37,963 bases of DNA from Propionibacteriaceae bacterium (lineage in GTDB: Bacteria; Actinomycetota; Actinomycetes; Propionibacteriales; Propionibacteriaceae). The notes beneath the pieces are model-generated. The model saw only the letters and a program-made list of their open reading frames with translations, made no database searches and was not told where the DNA came from. The position numbers were made by a program, and so were the translations under genes. Shown here piece by piece: positions 9,092-18,400 of the stretch. Location: positions 1 through 37,963 of the forward strand of contig CAJPNZ010000019.1 in NCBI GenBank assembly GCA_905372155.1. Direction: 5' to 3'. Each line of letters starts with the position of its first letter. The first letter of the stretch is position 1.

Positions 9092-9987
9092 TCAAGGCCT
9101 TCAAGGTGGCGAAGGGGCTCGCCGCGGTGGCGGCGGGCTGCTTCGCCTGGGGGCTGGTGGAGGCCACCCGCTTCCGGGTGCGTCACGTGACGGTTCCGGC
9201 GCTGCCCCCGGGTGGCTCTGAGTTGCGGATACTGCACCTCAGCGACATCCACCTGCTGCCCGGCCAGCAGCTGAAACTGAACTTCCTGCGGTCGCTGGCG
9301 GAACTGGAACCCGATCTGGTGATCAACACCGGCGACAACATCGCCAGCGACACCGCGACGTGGCCGTTGATGTCGGCGCTGGGAAGGCTGCAGGAGGTGC
9401 CGGGCGGGTTCGTCTTCGGATCCAATGACTACCACAAACCGGAGTTCAAGAACCCGCTGTGCTACGTCGCCCGGGGACGTTCCGAGACCTCCGGGACCCC
9501 GGAGCGGCTGGCCACCGAACAGCTGCGGGCGGCGCTGACCAGCAGCGGCGCCTGGCGCGACCTGAACGACCGCCGCGCCGTCGTCGAGGCCGGTGGGTAC
9601 CGCATCGAGCTGCGAGGCACCGACGATGCCCACCACGACCTGGACCACTACCCCGCCGTGGTCGGTCCCCCCTCCGACGGCGTGGATCTCAGCCTGGGTG
9701 TCACACACGCCCCGTACCGCCGCGTCCTGGACGCCATGACCGCCGACGGGGTGGAGCTGATCCTCGCGGGTCACACCCACGGCGGCCAGGTGTGCTTGCC
9801 CGGCCACGGGGCGTTGACCACCAACTGCGACCTCCCGACGGATCGCGCCAAGGGCCTGTCGGAGCACCGGGTCGAGGGGCGTCGCGCCTGGTTGCACGTA
9901 TCGGCCGGAATCGGCACCTCGCCGTTCGCCCCGTACCGTTTCGCCTGCCCCCCTGAGGCCACGGTCCTGACCCTGGTGGCACGCTGA
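9088..9987 (+). CDS. Membrane-anchored metallophosphoesterase
   Basis: This 299-residue calcineurin-like phosphoesterase has an N-terminal hydrophobic segment (about residues 8-24). The metal-site motifs appear in order: D53-I-H55, G-D83-N, the N/D motif GSND (about 111-114), H207 in THAPY, and GHTHGG (H229, H231). The layout matches YkuE/YaeI-type enzymes that act on phosphate esters at the membrane; the true substrate is unknown. It starts at a GTG inside the penicillin-binding protein stop codon, so it is probably co-translated with cell-wall synthesis. This PBP-phosphoesterase pairing is common in actinobacteria. A hairpin at 9994-10013 follows the stop. Confidence 0.9.
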   Translation: MIKAFKVAKGLAAVAAGCFAWGLVEATRFRVRHVTVPALPPGGSELRILHLSDIHLLPGQQLKLNFLRSLAELEPDLVINTGDNIASDTATWPLMSALGRLQEVPGGFVFGSNDYHKPEFKNPLCYVARGRSETSGTPERLATEQLRAALTSSGAWRDLNDRRAVVEAGGYRIELRGTDDAHHDLDHYPAVVGPPSDGVDLSLGVTHAPYRRVLDAMTADGVELILAGHTHGGQVCLPGHGALTTNCDLPTDRAKGLSEHRVEGRRAWLHVSAGIGTSPFAPYRFACPPEATVLTLVAR

Positions 9988-9993
9988 CCCCTC

Positions 9994-10013
9994 AAGCTGG
10001 TTGAACCCAGCTT
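9994..10013. terminator. Hairpin between convergent genes
   Basis: A perfect 7-bp stem, AAGCTGG/CCAGCTT, with a six-base loop lies seven bases past the phosphoesterase stop and ten bases before the end of the converging gene. It has no U-tract, which is usual in actinobacteria, and could serve both strands. Confidence 0.5.
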
Positions 10014-10022
10014 CGGGCCGGC

Positions 10023-10475
10023 TCACCCGTAGATGAACGACCCTTGGGGTGTGAAGAAGGTCGAGAGGATCATGTCGGGGCCGCCGACTATTTCGGCGAC
10101 GGTGTGGTTGGGCAGCCGCCAGGCGACGGTGGGGTCCTCGCTCGGGTCGGTGTAGAACGGTTTGCCCCACGCCTGCGTCCCGGTGGTCTCGTAGGAGACG
10201 AACAGCTCGTTCAGCTGCGCGGCATCCTCCGCGGATTCGCCCGGGGGTTTGATGAGCGGGAAGGACATGTTGTGGATTCCCCCCGACCTGCCCCCGAACA
10301 GCACCATCCGTCTCGTCCCGTTCGAGAAATCGACCACGAACTCCCAGGGCCTGTCGGTCGGGGACCAACCGAACCCGACGGCCGCCGGCCGGAAGGCATC
10401 GAGAGTGAGCGGCCATGACAGCTTGGCGAGCCGGTCGGCCCACGCGACGAAGTCTTCGGCACTCAGCGGATTCAC
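10023..10475 (-). CDS. Uncharacterised soluble protein, possibly DUF6301-like
   Basis: This 150-residue protein has no signal peptide or membrane segment. It contains many aromatic residues and short conserved-looking blocks (WSPTDRPWEFVVDF, GGIHNMSFPL, AWGKPFYTDPSEDPTVAWRLPNHTVAEIVGG). The overall pattern recalls small actinobacterial DUF6301 proteins, but I am not certain of that assignment. I prefer the GTG at 10475 because a GGGAGGG Shine-Dalgarno sequence sits just before it; an in-frame TTG at 10493 has no such support. It is divergent from the first LURP-one-like gene, with only 82 nt between them, so their promoters overlap. A copy of its upstream region, including the Shine-Dalgarno sequence, recurs at about 11308. 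Function unknown. Confidence 0.7.
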   Translation of the reverse strand: MNPLSAEDFVAWADRLAKLSWPLTLDAFRPAAVGFGWSPTDRPWEFVVDFSNGTRRMVLFGGRSGGIHNMSFPLIKPPGESAEDAAQLNELFVSYETTGTQAWGKPFYTDPSEDPTVAWRLPNHTVAEIVGGPDMILSTFFTPQGSFIYG

Positions 10476-10557
10476 GATCCCTCCCTGGGTCAAACGGCAA
10501 CCGCGCTGTCCCCCGCCGCCAGCCTATCCTGCTCCCCTGGCCCCTTACCCTTGGGAC
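10476..10557. promoter_or_regulatory. Divergent promoter region, copy 1 of a duplicated block
   Basis: This block lies between the divergent gene at 10475 and the LURP-one-like gene at 10558. It holds GGGAGGG (minus strand) for the left gene and a TACCCT box at 10546-10551 that ends six bases before the ATG at 10558. Nearly the whole block recurs at about 11305-11384 with few substitutions. Confidence 0.6.
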
Positions 10558-11148
10558 ATGAGCAGTCAAACAGGCCTCCTACATCAGGATCTACTGATCT
10601 TGCAGCAGTTCCGCAACGGCCTCTCCCCCGAGTTCGACATCCTCGACGACCAGGAGCAGGTCGTCGGCATGGTGGGCGGCACGGAGAGCGGCGCTCGCCG
10701 GTTCTTCCTGGGGCCCCGCGAGTTCGACGTGCTGGATGCAGATGGTAGCCTCTTGGCGCACGTCAGTGACGTTCGTGACTTCTGGCGGGACACCTACGAG
10801 ATCGTGCGAGGCGACGGTTCCGTGCTGGCGACCATCGCCAGGAAGATGGGGTTCTTCTCCCACAGGTTCTCCATCGCGCTCAGCACCGGGGAGGTGTTCA
10901 TGGTGGAGGGAGATTTTTTCGGCCGCGAATTCAATGTGGTCGACGCGGACGACGAAGAGATCGTCGCGCAGGCCAGCCGGGAGCGGGCAGGCTTCGTCAA
11001 GGCGCTGCTCGGCCACGACCGGTACGCCCTGTACTACCCGGCCGGCACCTCCCCGGACCGGCGGCTGGCAATTCTCGGCGGCATGATCGCCCTGGACCTG
11101 ATGCGGGCCAAGGACGCCAGCTCCGCGACCAGCTACAACAGCACGTGA
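10558..11148 (+). CDS. LURP-one-related/scramblase-like protein, paralog 1
   Basis: This 196-residue soluble protein has the repeated beta-strand pattern of the LURP-one-related (Tubby-like) fold: FDILDDQEQVVGMV, REFDVLDADGSLLAHV, YEIVRGDGSVLATIARK and REFNVVDADDEEIVAQ. A C-terminal hydrophobic helix (ILGGMIALDLM) follows, which in the Tubby/scramblase superfamily is buried in the barrel. Bacterial members have no established reaction; binding of lipid or a membrane surface is only a possibility. The ATG is preceded by TACCCT six bases upstream, fitting a leaderless mRNA. A close paralog follows 236 nt downstream with a duplicated promoter. I am confident of the fold class and do not know the function. 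Confidence 0.75.
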   Translation: MSSQTGLLHQDLLILQQFRNGLSPEFDILDDQEQVVGMVGGTESGARRFFLGPREFDVLDADGSLLAHVSDVRDFWRDTYEIVRGDGSVLATIARKMGFFSHRFSIALSTGEVFMVEGDFFGREFNVVDADDEEIVAQASRERAGFVKALLGHDRYALYYPAGTSPDRRLAILGGMIALDLMRAKDASSATSYNST

Positions 11149-11304
11149 GCCGGACCGTGACGCGTCCTTCCCCAATCGGTCGGCTGCATGCTGCCCAGAC
11201 GATCCTGGCCCCACGACCTCGCTGAAAGCAGAGCTCAGGATCCGGCGAGTGTGTGGAGTCATGCCCACATGTCAGCGACCCTCCTTGAAGGGCAGATGCG
11301 TCTT

Positions 11305-11384
11305 CGATCCCTCCCTGGGTCAAACAGCAACCGCACTGCCCCGCCGCCAGCCCATCTGCTTCCCTGGCCCCTTACCCTTGAGAT
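11305..11384 (+). promoter_or_regulatory. Promoter region, copy 2 of the duplicated block
   Basis: This is a near copy of 10476-10557, including CCCTCCCTGGGTCAAAC and CCCCTTACCCTTG. TACCCT at 11373-11378 ends six bases before the ATG at 11385. The similarity stops where the divergent coding sequence would begin, so the duplicated segment breaks inside the shared promoter. Confidence 0.65.
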
Positions 11385-11975
11385 ATGAGCATCCTGAATC
11401 ACGACCTCTTAATTCTGCAACAGTTCCGCAGCGATTCCTCCCCCAGGTTCGACATCCTCGATGCCCAAGGACAGGGTGTCGGCGTGGTGAGTGGCACGGA
11501 GAGCAGCGTCCGCCGCATTTTCCTGGGAGCCCGTGAATTCGACGTGCTGGATGCCGACGGCAGCCTCCTGGCGCACGTCAGTGACGTTCGGGACCTCTGG
11601 CGGGACACCTACAAGGTCATGCGCGGCGACGGCTCCGTGCTGGCGACCATCGCCAGAAAGATGGGGTTCTTCTCCCGCAAATTCTCCATCACGCTCACCT
11701 CCGGGGAGGAACTCGCGGTGAAAGGAGACGTCATCGACCGCGAGTTCACCGTGGTCAACGCGAACAGCGAAGAGGCCGTCGCACAGGTCAGCCGGGAACG
11801 GACAGGCGTCATCGAGGCATTTTTCGGCCGCGACCACGACCGATACGCGCTGCACTACCCGGATAGCACCTCCCCGGACCTGCGGCTCGCCATCCTGGGC
11901 AGCATGATCGCCCTGGATTTGATGCGAGCCAAGGACGCCCGCAAGGGCACCCACTCCGCGACCAGCAATACGTGA
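11385..11975 (+). CDS. LURP-one-related/scramblase-like protein, paralog 2
   Basis: This 196-residue paralog of the gene at 10558 matches it along its whole length, roughly two-thirds of residues by eye. Long blocks are identical (REFDVLDADGSLLAHVSDVR, GSVLATIARKMGFFS, MIALDLMRAKDA). Divergence is concentrated at the N-terminus, around the strands at residues 105-135 (EELAVKGDVIDREFTVVNAN) and in a two-residue insertion, FGRDHDRY. These variable strands may set a different ligand or partner. The start is fixed by the conserved upstream box and ATG. The gene is a tandem duplicate that carried its own promoter, so it can be transcribed independently. Function unknown. Confidence 0.75.
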   Translation: MSILNHDLLILQQFRSDSSPRFDILDAQGQGVGVVSGTESSVRRIFLGAREFDVLDADGSLLAHVSDVRDLWRDTYKVMRGDGSVLATIARKMGFFSRKFSITLTSGEELAVKGDVIDREFTVVNANSEEAVAQVSRERTGVIEAFFGRDHDRYALHYPDSTSPDLRLAILGSMIALDLMRAKDARKGTHSATSNT

Positions 11976-11994
11976 GAGGCGCTGGGATCACCTG

Positions 11995-12038
11995 CTCACA
12001 GGTCGACCCTCTCGAACTCACAGGTCAACCCTCTCGAA
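11995..12038 (-). repeat. 22-bp tandem duplication across the end of the ABC permease gene
   Basis: Two adjacent 22-base units, 11995-12016 and 12017-12038, differ at one position (GGTCGACC versus GGTCAACC). On the minus strand the first-read unit encodes the C-terminal ERVDL and the stop codon; the second repeats those codons after the stop. Confidence 0.75.
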
Positions 12039-12671
12039 GCGGGCGGCGGCGATCCGGTAGGTGAGGATGTTGCCCGCGACGAAGACCGCGGCCCCGATCG
12101 CGAGGACGATCAGTTGCGTCCCGACGTGCTCACCCACCACGTCCAGGTGGGTTCGGAGGAAGGGAACGATGTGGATCAGGACCTCGGCGACGCCGATGTA
12201 GAGCAGCACCGCCACGCCCGCCACCACGAACGGCACCCCGATGTTGTGGGCCGTCTTGTAGTGCATCGTCAGCAGCAGGAAGTTGAAGATCGTGAACATG
12301 ATCAGCGCGGAACCGAAGAGAGCCGGATTGGCCTCGATTCCGGCGGGGTTCGATTCGTAGAGCACGTTGCGCAGCACCGCGACGGGGATGGCGATCACCA
12401 GCTGGGCGGTCTCGAAGAGGCAGCAGAGCAGGACCCGAGCGCGCACCGTGTCGCGTTTCCGGATCGGCAGCAGCATGGAGAAGTAGACGTCGTTGGCCTC
12501 GCGGAAGTGCATGACGGTGAAGAACACCGCGAGGCACATGTACATGAGCCCGACGTAGAGGGGATAGGTCGGGATGAGCATGAGGAGGCAGAGCGATCCC
12601 ATCACCGCGGGAAGCACCAGGTTCGCGAGTTTGAGTTCCTTCAGCAGCAGGTTTTTCACGGCGGTGGTCAC
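12018..12671 (-). CDS. ABC-2-type transporter permease
   Basis: This 217-residue integral membrane protein has six hydrophobic segments (about residues 18-35, 37-53, 85-105, 119-135, 145-165 and 185-205). A conserved cytoplasmic LLPIRKRDTVRARVL segment follows the second, as in ABC-2 permeases that pair with a separate ATPase. It is encoded four bases inside the end of the ATPase gene, so the two form an operon. The type is common in Firmicutes and actinobacteria, often for antimicrobial peptide or lantibiotic tolerance, but the substrate here is unknown. No adjacent GntR-type regulator is present. A 22-bp repeat covers the stop codon. Confidence 0.85.
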   Translation of the reverse strand: MTTAVKNLLLKELKLANLVLPAVMGSLCLLMLIPTYPLYVGLMYMCLAVFFTVMHFREANDVYFSMLLPIRKRDTVRARVLLCCLFETAQLVIAIPVAVLRNVLYESNPAGIEANPALFGSALIMFTIFNFLLLTMHYKTAHNIGVPFVVAGVAVLLYIGVAEVLIHIVPFLRTHLDVVGEHVGTQLIVLAIGAAVFVAGNILTYRIAAARFERVDL

Positions 12672-13516
12672 TTCCGTTCGAGGTGGATCATGATGGATTC
12701 GAGGTCCGCCGCACCCACCTGGAGGCCGTGGGCCTCGGCGGCGGGGGCGTTGTCGGCGCGGATCAGCGCCTCCAGCCGGCCGTCACGTTCCCGGCAGCCG
12801 ATCAGGAGTCCGCGAACGGCGTCACCGGTTCGAGCGGATTCGCCGCTGACGGTGCGGTAGGAGCCGGTGAACTCCCCCAGGGTCGTGCTGGCGAGGATCC
12901 TGCCCTTGTGGATGTAGGTGATGGTGTCGGCGCATTTCTCCAGGTCGGTCATGATCTGGGTGGAGAACAGGATGCTGGCGCCCTCGTCGGCGACGACATC
13001 ACGGAACGCGTCGAGCAGGTCGTCGCGGGAAACCGGGTCGAGGCCACTGGTGGGCTCGTCCAGGAGAATCAGTTCGGCCCCGTGCGACAGCGACAACGCC
13101 ACCGCGTATTTGACGCGCATGCCCTGGGACAGTTCGTCGAGTTTCTTGGTCTCGACGAGTTCGAAACGCTCCAGCAGGCAGCGGTAGGCGGTCTCGTCCC
13201 AGGCCCGGAAGAACCGGCGGAACACGTCGGTGACGTCCCGGATCCGTTTCTTCGGGTAGAAGTTCACCTCTCCGAAGGTGAAGGAGATGCGCTCCTTGAT
13301 CTCCAGTTCGTGGCTCCGGAAATCGAGCCCGAAGAACTCGACACCGCCCGAATCGGGGTGGACGAAGTTCAGCATCGACTTCAGCGTCGTCGATTTGCCC
13401 GCACCGTTCCTGCCGACGAATCCCATGATGGTGCCGGACTGCATCGTGAATGAGACGTCCTTCAAGTCAAAGGACGGGTATCGCTTGCACAGGCCGTGGA
13501 TGTTGAGTATTTCCAC
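12668..13516 (-). CDS. ABC transporter ATP-binding protein
   Basis: This 282-residue ATPase starts at GTG with a GGAAGG sequence about ten bases upstream. It has Walker A GRNGAGKST (residues 35-43), a Q-loop region near TFGEVNFYP, an ABC signature in the form LSQGM (about 129-133), and Walker B LILLDEP (149-155) followed by SGLDP. A C-terminal extension of about 80 residues follows the nucleotide domain. The unusual LSQGM signature and the pairing with a short ABC-2 permease are typical of YtrB/BcrA-like exporters. It would power export or lipid/peptide removal by the permease encoded by the overlapping downstream gene. Confidence 0.92.
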   Translation of the reverse strand: MEILNIHGLCKRYPSFDLKDVSFTMQSGTIMGFVGRNGAGKSTTLKSMLNFVHPDSGGVEFFGLDFRSHELEIKERISFTFGEVNFYPKKRIRDVTDVFRRFFRAWDETAYRCLLERFELVETKKLDELSQGMRVKYAVALSLSHGAELILLDEPTSGLDPVSRDDLLDAFRDVVADEGASILFSTQIMTDLEKCADTITYIHKGRILASTTLGEFTGSYRTVSGESARTGDAVRGLLIGCRERDGRLEALIRADNAPAAEAHGLQVGAADLESIMIHLERK

Positions 13517-13698
13517 CGAAGTTGTTCCCTTCCAGTCGCGTTGGATCAGGTCCCGGGCCCGGGTGTCGTCCCCGCATCTCCGCCGGAGCGCGCTGCGTGA
13601 CCGGCTGGCCCTGCTTCAACGCTGAGCCCCGGTCTCACCGTTGACCATTTTACGACATCGATTGAGCGTTATTGCCCGTCAGGCGACATACTGGGTTC

Positions 13699-14127
13699 GT
13701 GAGTGATCCCCCCGTCATCTGCCCCTGCGACACCGGTCGCCCCTACGAGACGTGCTGCGGCCCCCTCCACGACGGCACCCGACCCGCGGCCACCGCGGTC
13801 GCCCTCATGCGCTCACGATACAGCGCCTACACACTGGGACTCAGGGACTACCTACTGGAAACCTGGCACCCCAACACCCGCCCCGAGAAGATCGATCCCG
13901 AACCCGAACTCCGCTGGACCGGCCTGACCATCGAACACAGCGGAGCGGGCAAGGCCTGGGACGACGAAGGAATGGTCGCATTCTCCGCCACATGGGAGGA
14001 GGGCAACCAGACCGGCACCATGCGGGAGGTCAGCTCCTTCCTCCAGGTGGACGGACGCTGGTTCTACGTCAACGGCATCCCCCACACCGCAGGCCACCAC
14101 ACCCCCGAGGAGCACGAGAAGACGTGA
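13699..14127 (+). CDS. YchJ family protein (SEC-C zinc motif)
   Basis: This 142-residue protein begins with a SEC-C-like cluster, CPCDTGRPYETCCGPLHDG, in which Cys residues would bind zinc. The YchJ core then follows: ALMRSRYSAYTLGLRDYLLETWHPNTRP and later WTGLTIE, VAFSATWEEG, REVSSFLQVDGRWFYVNG. The domain (UPF0225) has an NTF2-like fold and no proven reaction. I chose the GTG at 13699 because it lies six bases after CATACT (13687-13692), fitting a leaderless transcript; an in-frame TTG at 13672 is less likely. The stop overlaps the MFS transporter start (GTGA). It is divergent from the ABC operon. Confidence 0.88.
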   Translation: MSDPPVICPCDTGRPYETCCGPLHDGTRPAATAVALMRSRYSAYTLGLRDYLLETWHPNTRPEKIDPEPELRWTGLTIEHSGAGKAWDDEGMVAFSATWEEGNQTGTMREVSSFLQVDGRWFYVNGIPHTAGHHTPEEHEKT

Positions 14128-15365
14128 CGACACGGGTCGGCCCCACCGGCTCCCACGCGAGGCGGGTGCTGACCGTCTCGGTGGCGCAGGCGCTCAACGC
14201 GTTCGGCAGCGGCATCGCCCCCATAGCGGTGGCCTTCGCGCTGCTGGGTGACCGCGACGGGGTGGCGAAGTTCTCGGCCGTTCTGGCGGTGGGTGCGCTG
14301 GCCCCGGTGGTGATGACCCTCGCAGGGGGTGTCCTGGCGGACCGGGGACGCAGCCCGATCCGCACCACCCAGGTGCTGCGGTGCCTGGCGGGTGTGGTGC
14401 AGGTCCTGCTCTGGGTGGGTCTGCTGCACGCCAGGTCGAGCATCGTCGTGATCGGCGGCCTGCTGTTCCTGGGGGAGGCGTTGTCCTCCCTGACCCTTCC
14501 GTCGTCGCGGCGGATGATCGCCGAGATCGTCGAGGGCGAGGAGCTGACCAGGGCCGTCGCGACGCAGGCGACGCTGGTCAATCTGGCGCGGATCGCCTCG
14601 CCGGCCGTCGCCGGTGTCCTGATCAGCGCGGTCTCCGCCGAGGTGGCCGTCCTGGTCGACGCGGCGACCTTCCTGCTCTCCGCGGCGCTCCTGCTGGCGG
14701 TCGGGAAAGGCGCCGGTCCCACCGGCGGTGGCGGGGGCGAACCGGATGCCGGGGTTCCTGCCGGGGGGTTTCGCGCACTCCTGCGGGGCTCGCCGTGGCT
14801 GGTGGCCTGCGCCGTCTGTGGTTTCCTCGCGGCCGGCGCGTGGCTCTCCGGTTATCAGCTGCTCGGGCCCGTGCTGGCCGCCCGCAGCTACGGCGGCGCC
14901 GCCGGCTGGGCGATGTTCTCCACCGCCCATGTCGCGGGCCTGCTGGTGGGTGGTGTCGTGACCCGCTGGGTTCCCGATTCGAGGCCGCTGCTGGTCTCCG
15001 CCGTCTGTTCCGCGGCGGCCGCCGTCGCTTTTCTCCCGCCGGGTCTCGGCCTGCCCGGTGCGGTGGTGGTCGCCGGGTTCTTCCTGGCGGCCGTCGCGTT
15101 GGGGATGGCGATGAACCTCTGGTTCGTCGGGTGCGTGAAGGCGCTGCCGAAACGCTTCCTGGGTCGCGCCATGGCGGTTTCCAGTTCGAGCGAGCTGGCG
15201 GGCGGGTTCGTCCTCATCTGGGTTTGCGGGCTGCTTCTTCCGCACGTCTGTCCCGCTCTGCTGGCCCTCGCGTGCGCCGGGATGCTGCTGCTGTCGGGGA
15301 TCGCGCAGCTGTGGGCGCTGCGGGTCTGGCCACCCACCCCGACGACCCCACGAGCCAACAACTGA
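14124..15365 (+). CDS. MFS transporter (enterobactin-exporter/MFS_3-like)
   Basis: This 413-residue protein has about 12 hydrophobic segments. The MFS loop-2/3 motif is present as GGVLADRGRSPIRTTQVLR, and a central loop rich in Gly (about residues 193-215) lies between the two halves. The shape resembles the MFS_3/EntS group of drug or siderophore exporters. It starts at the GTG inside the YchJ stop codon, so it is co-translated with that gene. No substrate clue is present in the neighbours. It converges on the HEAT-like gene with a 60-nt gap in which I see no clear terminator. Confidence 0.85.
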   Translation: MTTRVGPTGSHARRVLTVSVAQALNAFGSGIAPIAVAFALLGDRDGVAKFSAVLAVGALAPVVMTLAGGVLADRGRSPIRTTQVLRCLAGVVQVLLWVGLLHARSSIVVIGGLLFLGEALSSLTLPSSRRMIAEIVEGEELTRAVATQATLVNLARIASPAVAGVLISAVSAEVAVLVDAATFLLSAALLLAVGKGAGPTGGGGGEPDAGVPAGGFRALLRGSPWLVACAVCGFLAAGAWLSGYQLLGPVLAARSYGGAAGWAMFSTAHVAGLLVGGVVTRWVPDSRPLLVSAVCSAAAAVAFLPPGLGLPGAVVVAGFFLAAVALGMAMNLWFVGCVKALPKRFLGRAMAVSSSSELAGGFVLIWVCGLLLPHVCPALLALACAGMLLLSGIAQLWALRVWPPTPTTPRANN

Positions 15366-15425
15366 CCCCGCCCGCCGGTCGCCCCTCTCGTCGGGGTGCC
15401 GTTCCGCGTGGTCGGGACCAAGCGG

Positions 15426-18400
15426 CTACCGGAACTCGACGCGGATTTCCCGGGCCCAGGCGGCCACGGCCGGTACCGGGTGGGAGCGGGCGGTTCGCAG
15501 CCGGGCGCGCCAGGCATCGTCCCAGCCCACCTCGTCGCCCGCGTGTTCCAGCAGCGCCAGGGCGATCGCTCCGGTGACCGCGTCGCCGCGGGCCAGCAGC
15601 TCGTCGATGGTGGTGGTGAAATCGACGTGCAGCCGCGCGTCGCGCAACTCCTCGAGTGTCTCCTCGGTGAGTTCGAGGATCTCGCGGGAACGCATCGGGT
15701 CGGCGACGTCCTCGGCGAGATCGTTCAGGTCGGCCAGCGGATCATCCCAGTCGATGGCCGCCAGCAGCACCTGCCAGCGTTGCCGGGCCGTGTGCGGGAA
15801 CTCCGCCAGCGCCGCGGCCAGCTCCTTCAACCGGTCGCGCTGCTCCATCCGCGCCCGGGAACCCTCCGGCAGAAGCGCTGCGATCACGTCCTCCAGCAGG
15901 CGTTGACTGGGCAGCTCCTCCGTGGAGTCGACCGGTTCGTCGGCCGCTGCCGCCGCGATCCCGGCCACCACCACCAGCAGCATGCCCCACCGCAACCCGG
16001 AGCCCGCGCTCCCCAGCGCCCACACCGCCGCCCGCTGGACGGGAAGTTCCTTCGAGGAGAGCAGCTCGAGTATCCGCCCGGCCACTTTCGGGGTCCAGAA
16101 ACTCCACCTGGGCAGGGCCCTCACCAGTGCCGGTTCCGGCGAGGCCTTCGCCAGGATCTCCCCGAACCGGGCCCGGTGCCTGACCGACATCCGTGCCGGG
16201 GTGATGCCGGCGAGCACGAGAGCGGCCTCGCGACCACCGGCGGCCGCATCGGACAGCGCCTCCCACGCCCACTCGTCGTCGAGGAGTTCGATCAGACCCG
16301 TGGTCGCCGCGAACCGCACGTCACGATGAACGGTGACGTCCATGGCCAGGTCCACCAGCATTTCGGCGGCCTCGGGACGGTGCAGACGCGCCACCTGCCG
16401 CACGGCCTGTTTGCGGACGCTCACCTTCCGCCACTGGTCGGTGGCGACGACCATGAGGGCCTCGGTGGTCGCAGCGGGTGACAGTTCGTCGATGACACGG
16501 GTCGCGGCGAGCATCGCGGCCGGGGCGAGATCGGTGTCCAGCACCGTCAGGAAGTCCGTCAGCGACCACTCCACCGCGGGCGACCGGAACGCCGCCGCCA
16601 GCTGCGCCTCCCGAATCCCGATTTCCGGGCTGTCCGGTTCGAGTGCCTCGGAGGTGACCCAGGGAAGCCGTCCCAGCACGTCCACGGCGGCCAGCCTCCG
16701 CCACCGATCCTGGGTGGTGTCGTCGACGAACCGGGCCAGGGCCTGCGCGTAGGAACGGCTCTGCTCGGGCAGCCAGCCGTCGAAGGGCCCGGGCGCGATC
16801 CCGACGTAGGGGGTGTCGTCGTGCAGCCGCCCGGAGATCGGGATCTTTCGGTACAGGATCCCGGCCAGGTCGGGACGGTGACGGCAGATGTGTTCCTGGA
16901 CGTGTTCGAGGGTCGCGAACGAGGGGTCGAGTTTCAACAGCCCCGCGAGCCGCTCGCTGCGGGTCCGCGGGGCCGCCAGCCAGGTCAGGATCGCGCGGTC
17001 TATGGTCCGGGGATCGTGGGACCTGATGGCCCGGCGCATGATGCTGGTGATCTCCGGAAGGTCCTGGCGTCCGCGCCCGAGGATCGCGGCCAGGCAGTTC
17101 GCCTGGTCGTACTCACCGCGGTCGGCCTCGGTTCTGAGGGTCTGGGCGAACCCCGTCACCAAGGTCTTCGCGGCGACGACCGGGATGGGCAGGAACGGGC
17201 TTCCCGCCAGCACCCGGCCAGCGGCTGCGAGCGCGGCGCCGGAGCAGGAATTGGGCAGCCGGGTCAGCAGCTCCACCTGCTCCTGGACCGGTGCGCCCAG
17301 CTGGGCGCGGTGGATCATCAGCCGCCAGAGCGCGCCCTGCAGGTGTGCGAAGGTCTCGGACGAGGTGTCGCGGGCGCCGGCCAGCACGTCCGTCAGCTTT
17401 CCCAGGCGTTCGGCCGGAATCAGGTCCAGGAGCTGTCCGCTGGCCACCGCCAGGGCGGCCGTCGCGGCGTTGCGCACCGGGTCCTGTTCGGTGGCGAGGA
17501 TTTCGATGCGGGCGAAGGCCACCACGATCGCCCGCGGATCGCGACTGCGCAGCGCGGACGCGAGAATCGCATGCCAGGCCGCCCCGCGTTCCTCGGTGTC
17601 GCTGGAGTTCAGGCAGGGTTCGGCGACGGCGAGGGCCTGGTCGGGGGCGAGCTGGGCGGCCAACCGCAGCTGCTCCTCCCGCCCCTGGTTGACGGGCAAC
17701 CCCGCCATCCGGGCCGCCTGCGTCTCCCGCAGTTCCCGGGGCAGGGCGTCGAGCATCTCCTCGCCCCAGTCCCGGTCGCGCAGCTCGACTCCCTCGTAGG
17801 CATCGGCGAAGGCCCGGGCCCGTTCACCGGGCGGCAGGCCCCGCAGGAGACAGGCGACCTCTCGCTCGTCGCCGCGCGCGGCGCGCAGGATGCGGGTCCG
17901 TTGTTCCCGGGTCAGCTCCCGGAAACGCCGACGGATTCGCCCACAGATCCCGTACCTGCCCGAGAAGTGGTGTGTGGGGGTGAGGGTCAGGAGCCGGGAC
18001 ATCTCGTCGGGGGCGGCGGACAGCAAAGGTCCCGCGACGTCGCGGAACAGCGGTGGGAGCCCCCGCGTGGCCTCCGCCGCGGACACCAGGAGCGCGAGTT
18101 CCCGCGGCCTGGCCCGGGCCAGGTGACGAACGGCGGGCGCGATCCACCTCCAGATGGCGGCGCGGCGATCGGCAGGGGCGCCGTCGAGGCGCCGCCGCAC
18201 CTCGGCGAGAACGACATCGGGATGTCGATGGGCCAGGGCGGCCAGGTTCGGTACCAGATCACCCAGCTCGGGCATGTGATCCGCGATGGTGTCGGGGTCG
18301 CAGGCGATCAGCATCCCGGCGCGCTCCCGGTCGGGAAGGGGCGCCTCCAGCAGCGCCGCGGCCAGGTCGCGGTGGCCCTCGTCGATGATCCGGCGGCGAA

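Noticed and set aside
10997..11323. Small minus-strand gene between the two LURP-one-like genes
   Set aside because: Its start overlaps the duplicated promoter remnant and its translation is low-complexity Arg/Gly/Ser/Pro sequence, antisense to a real gene over most of its length.
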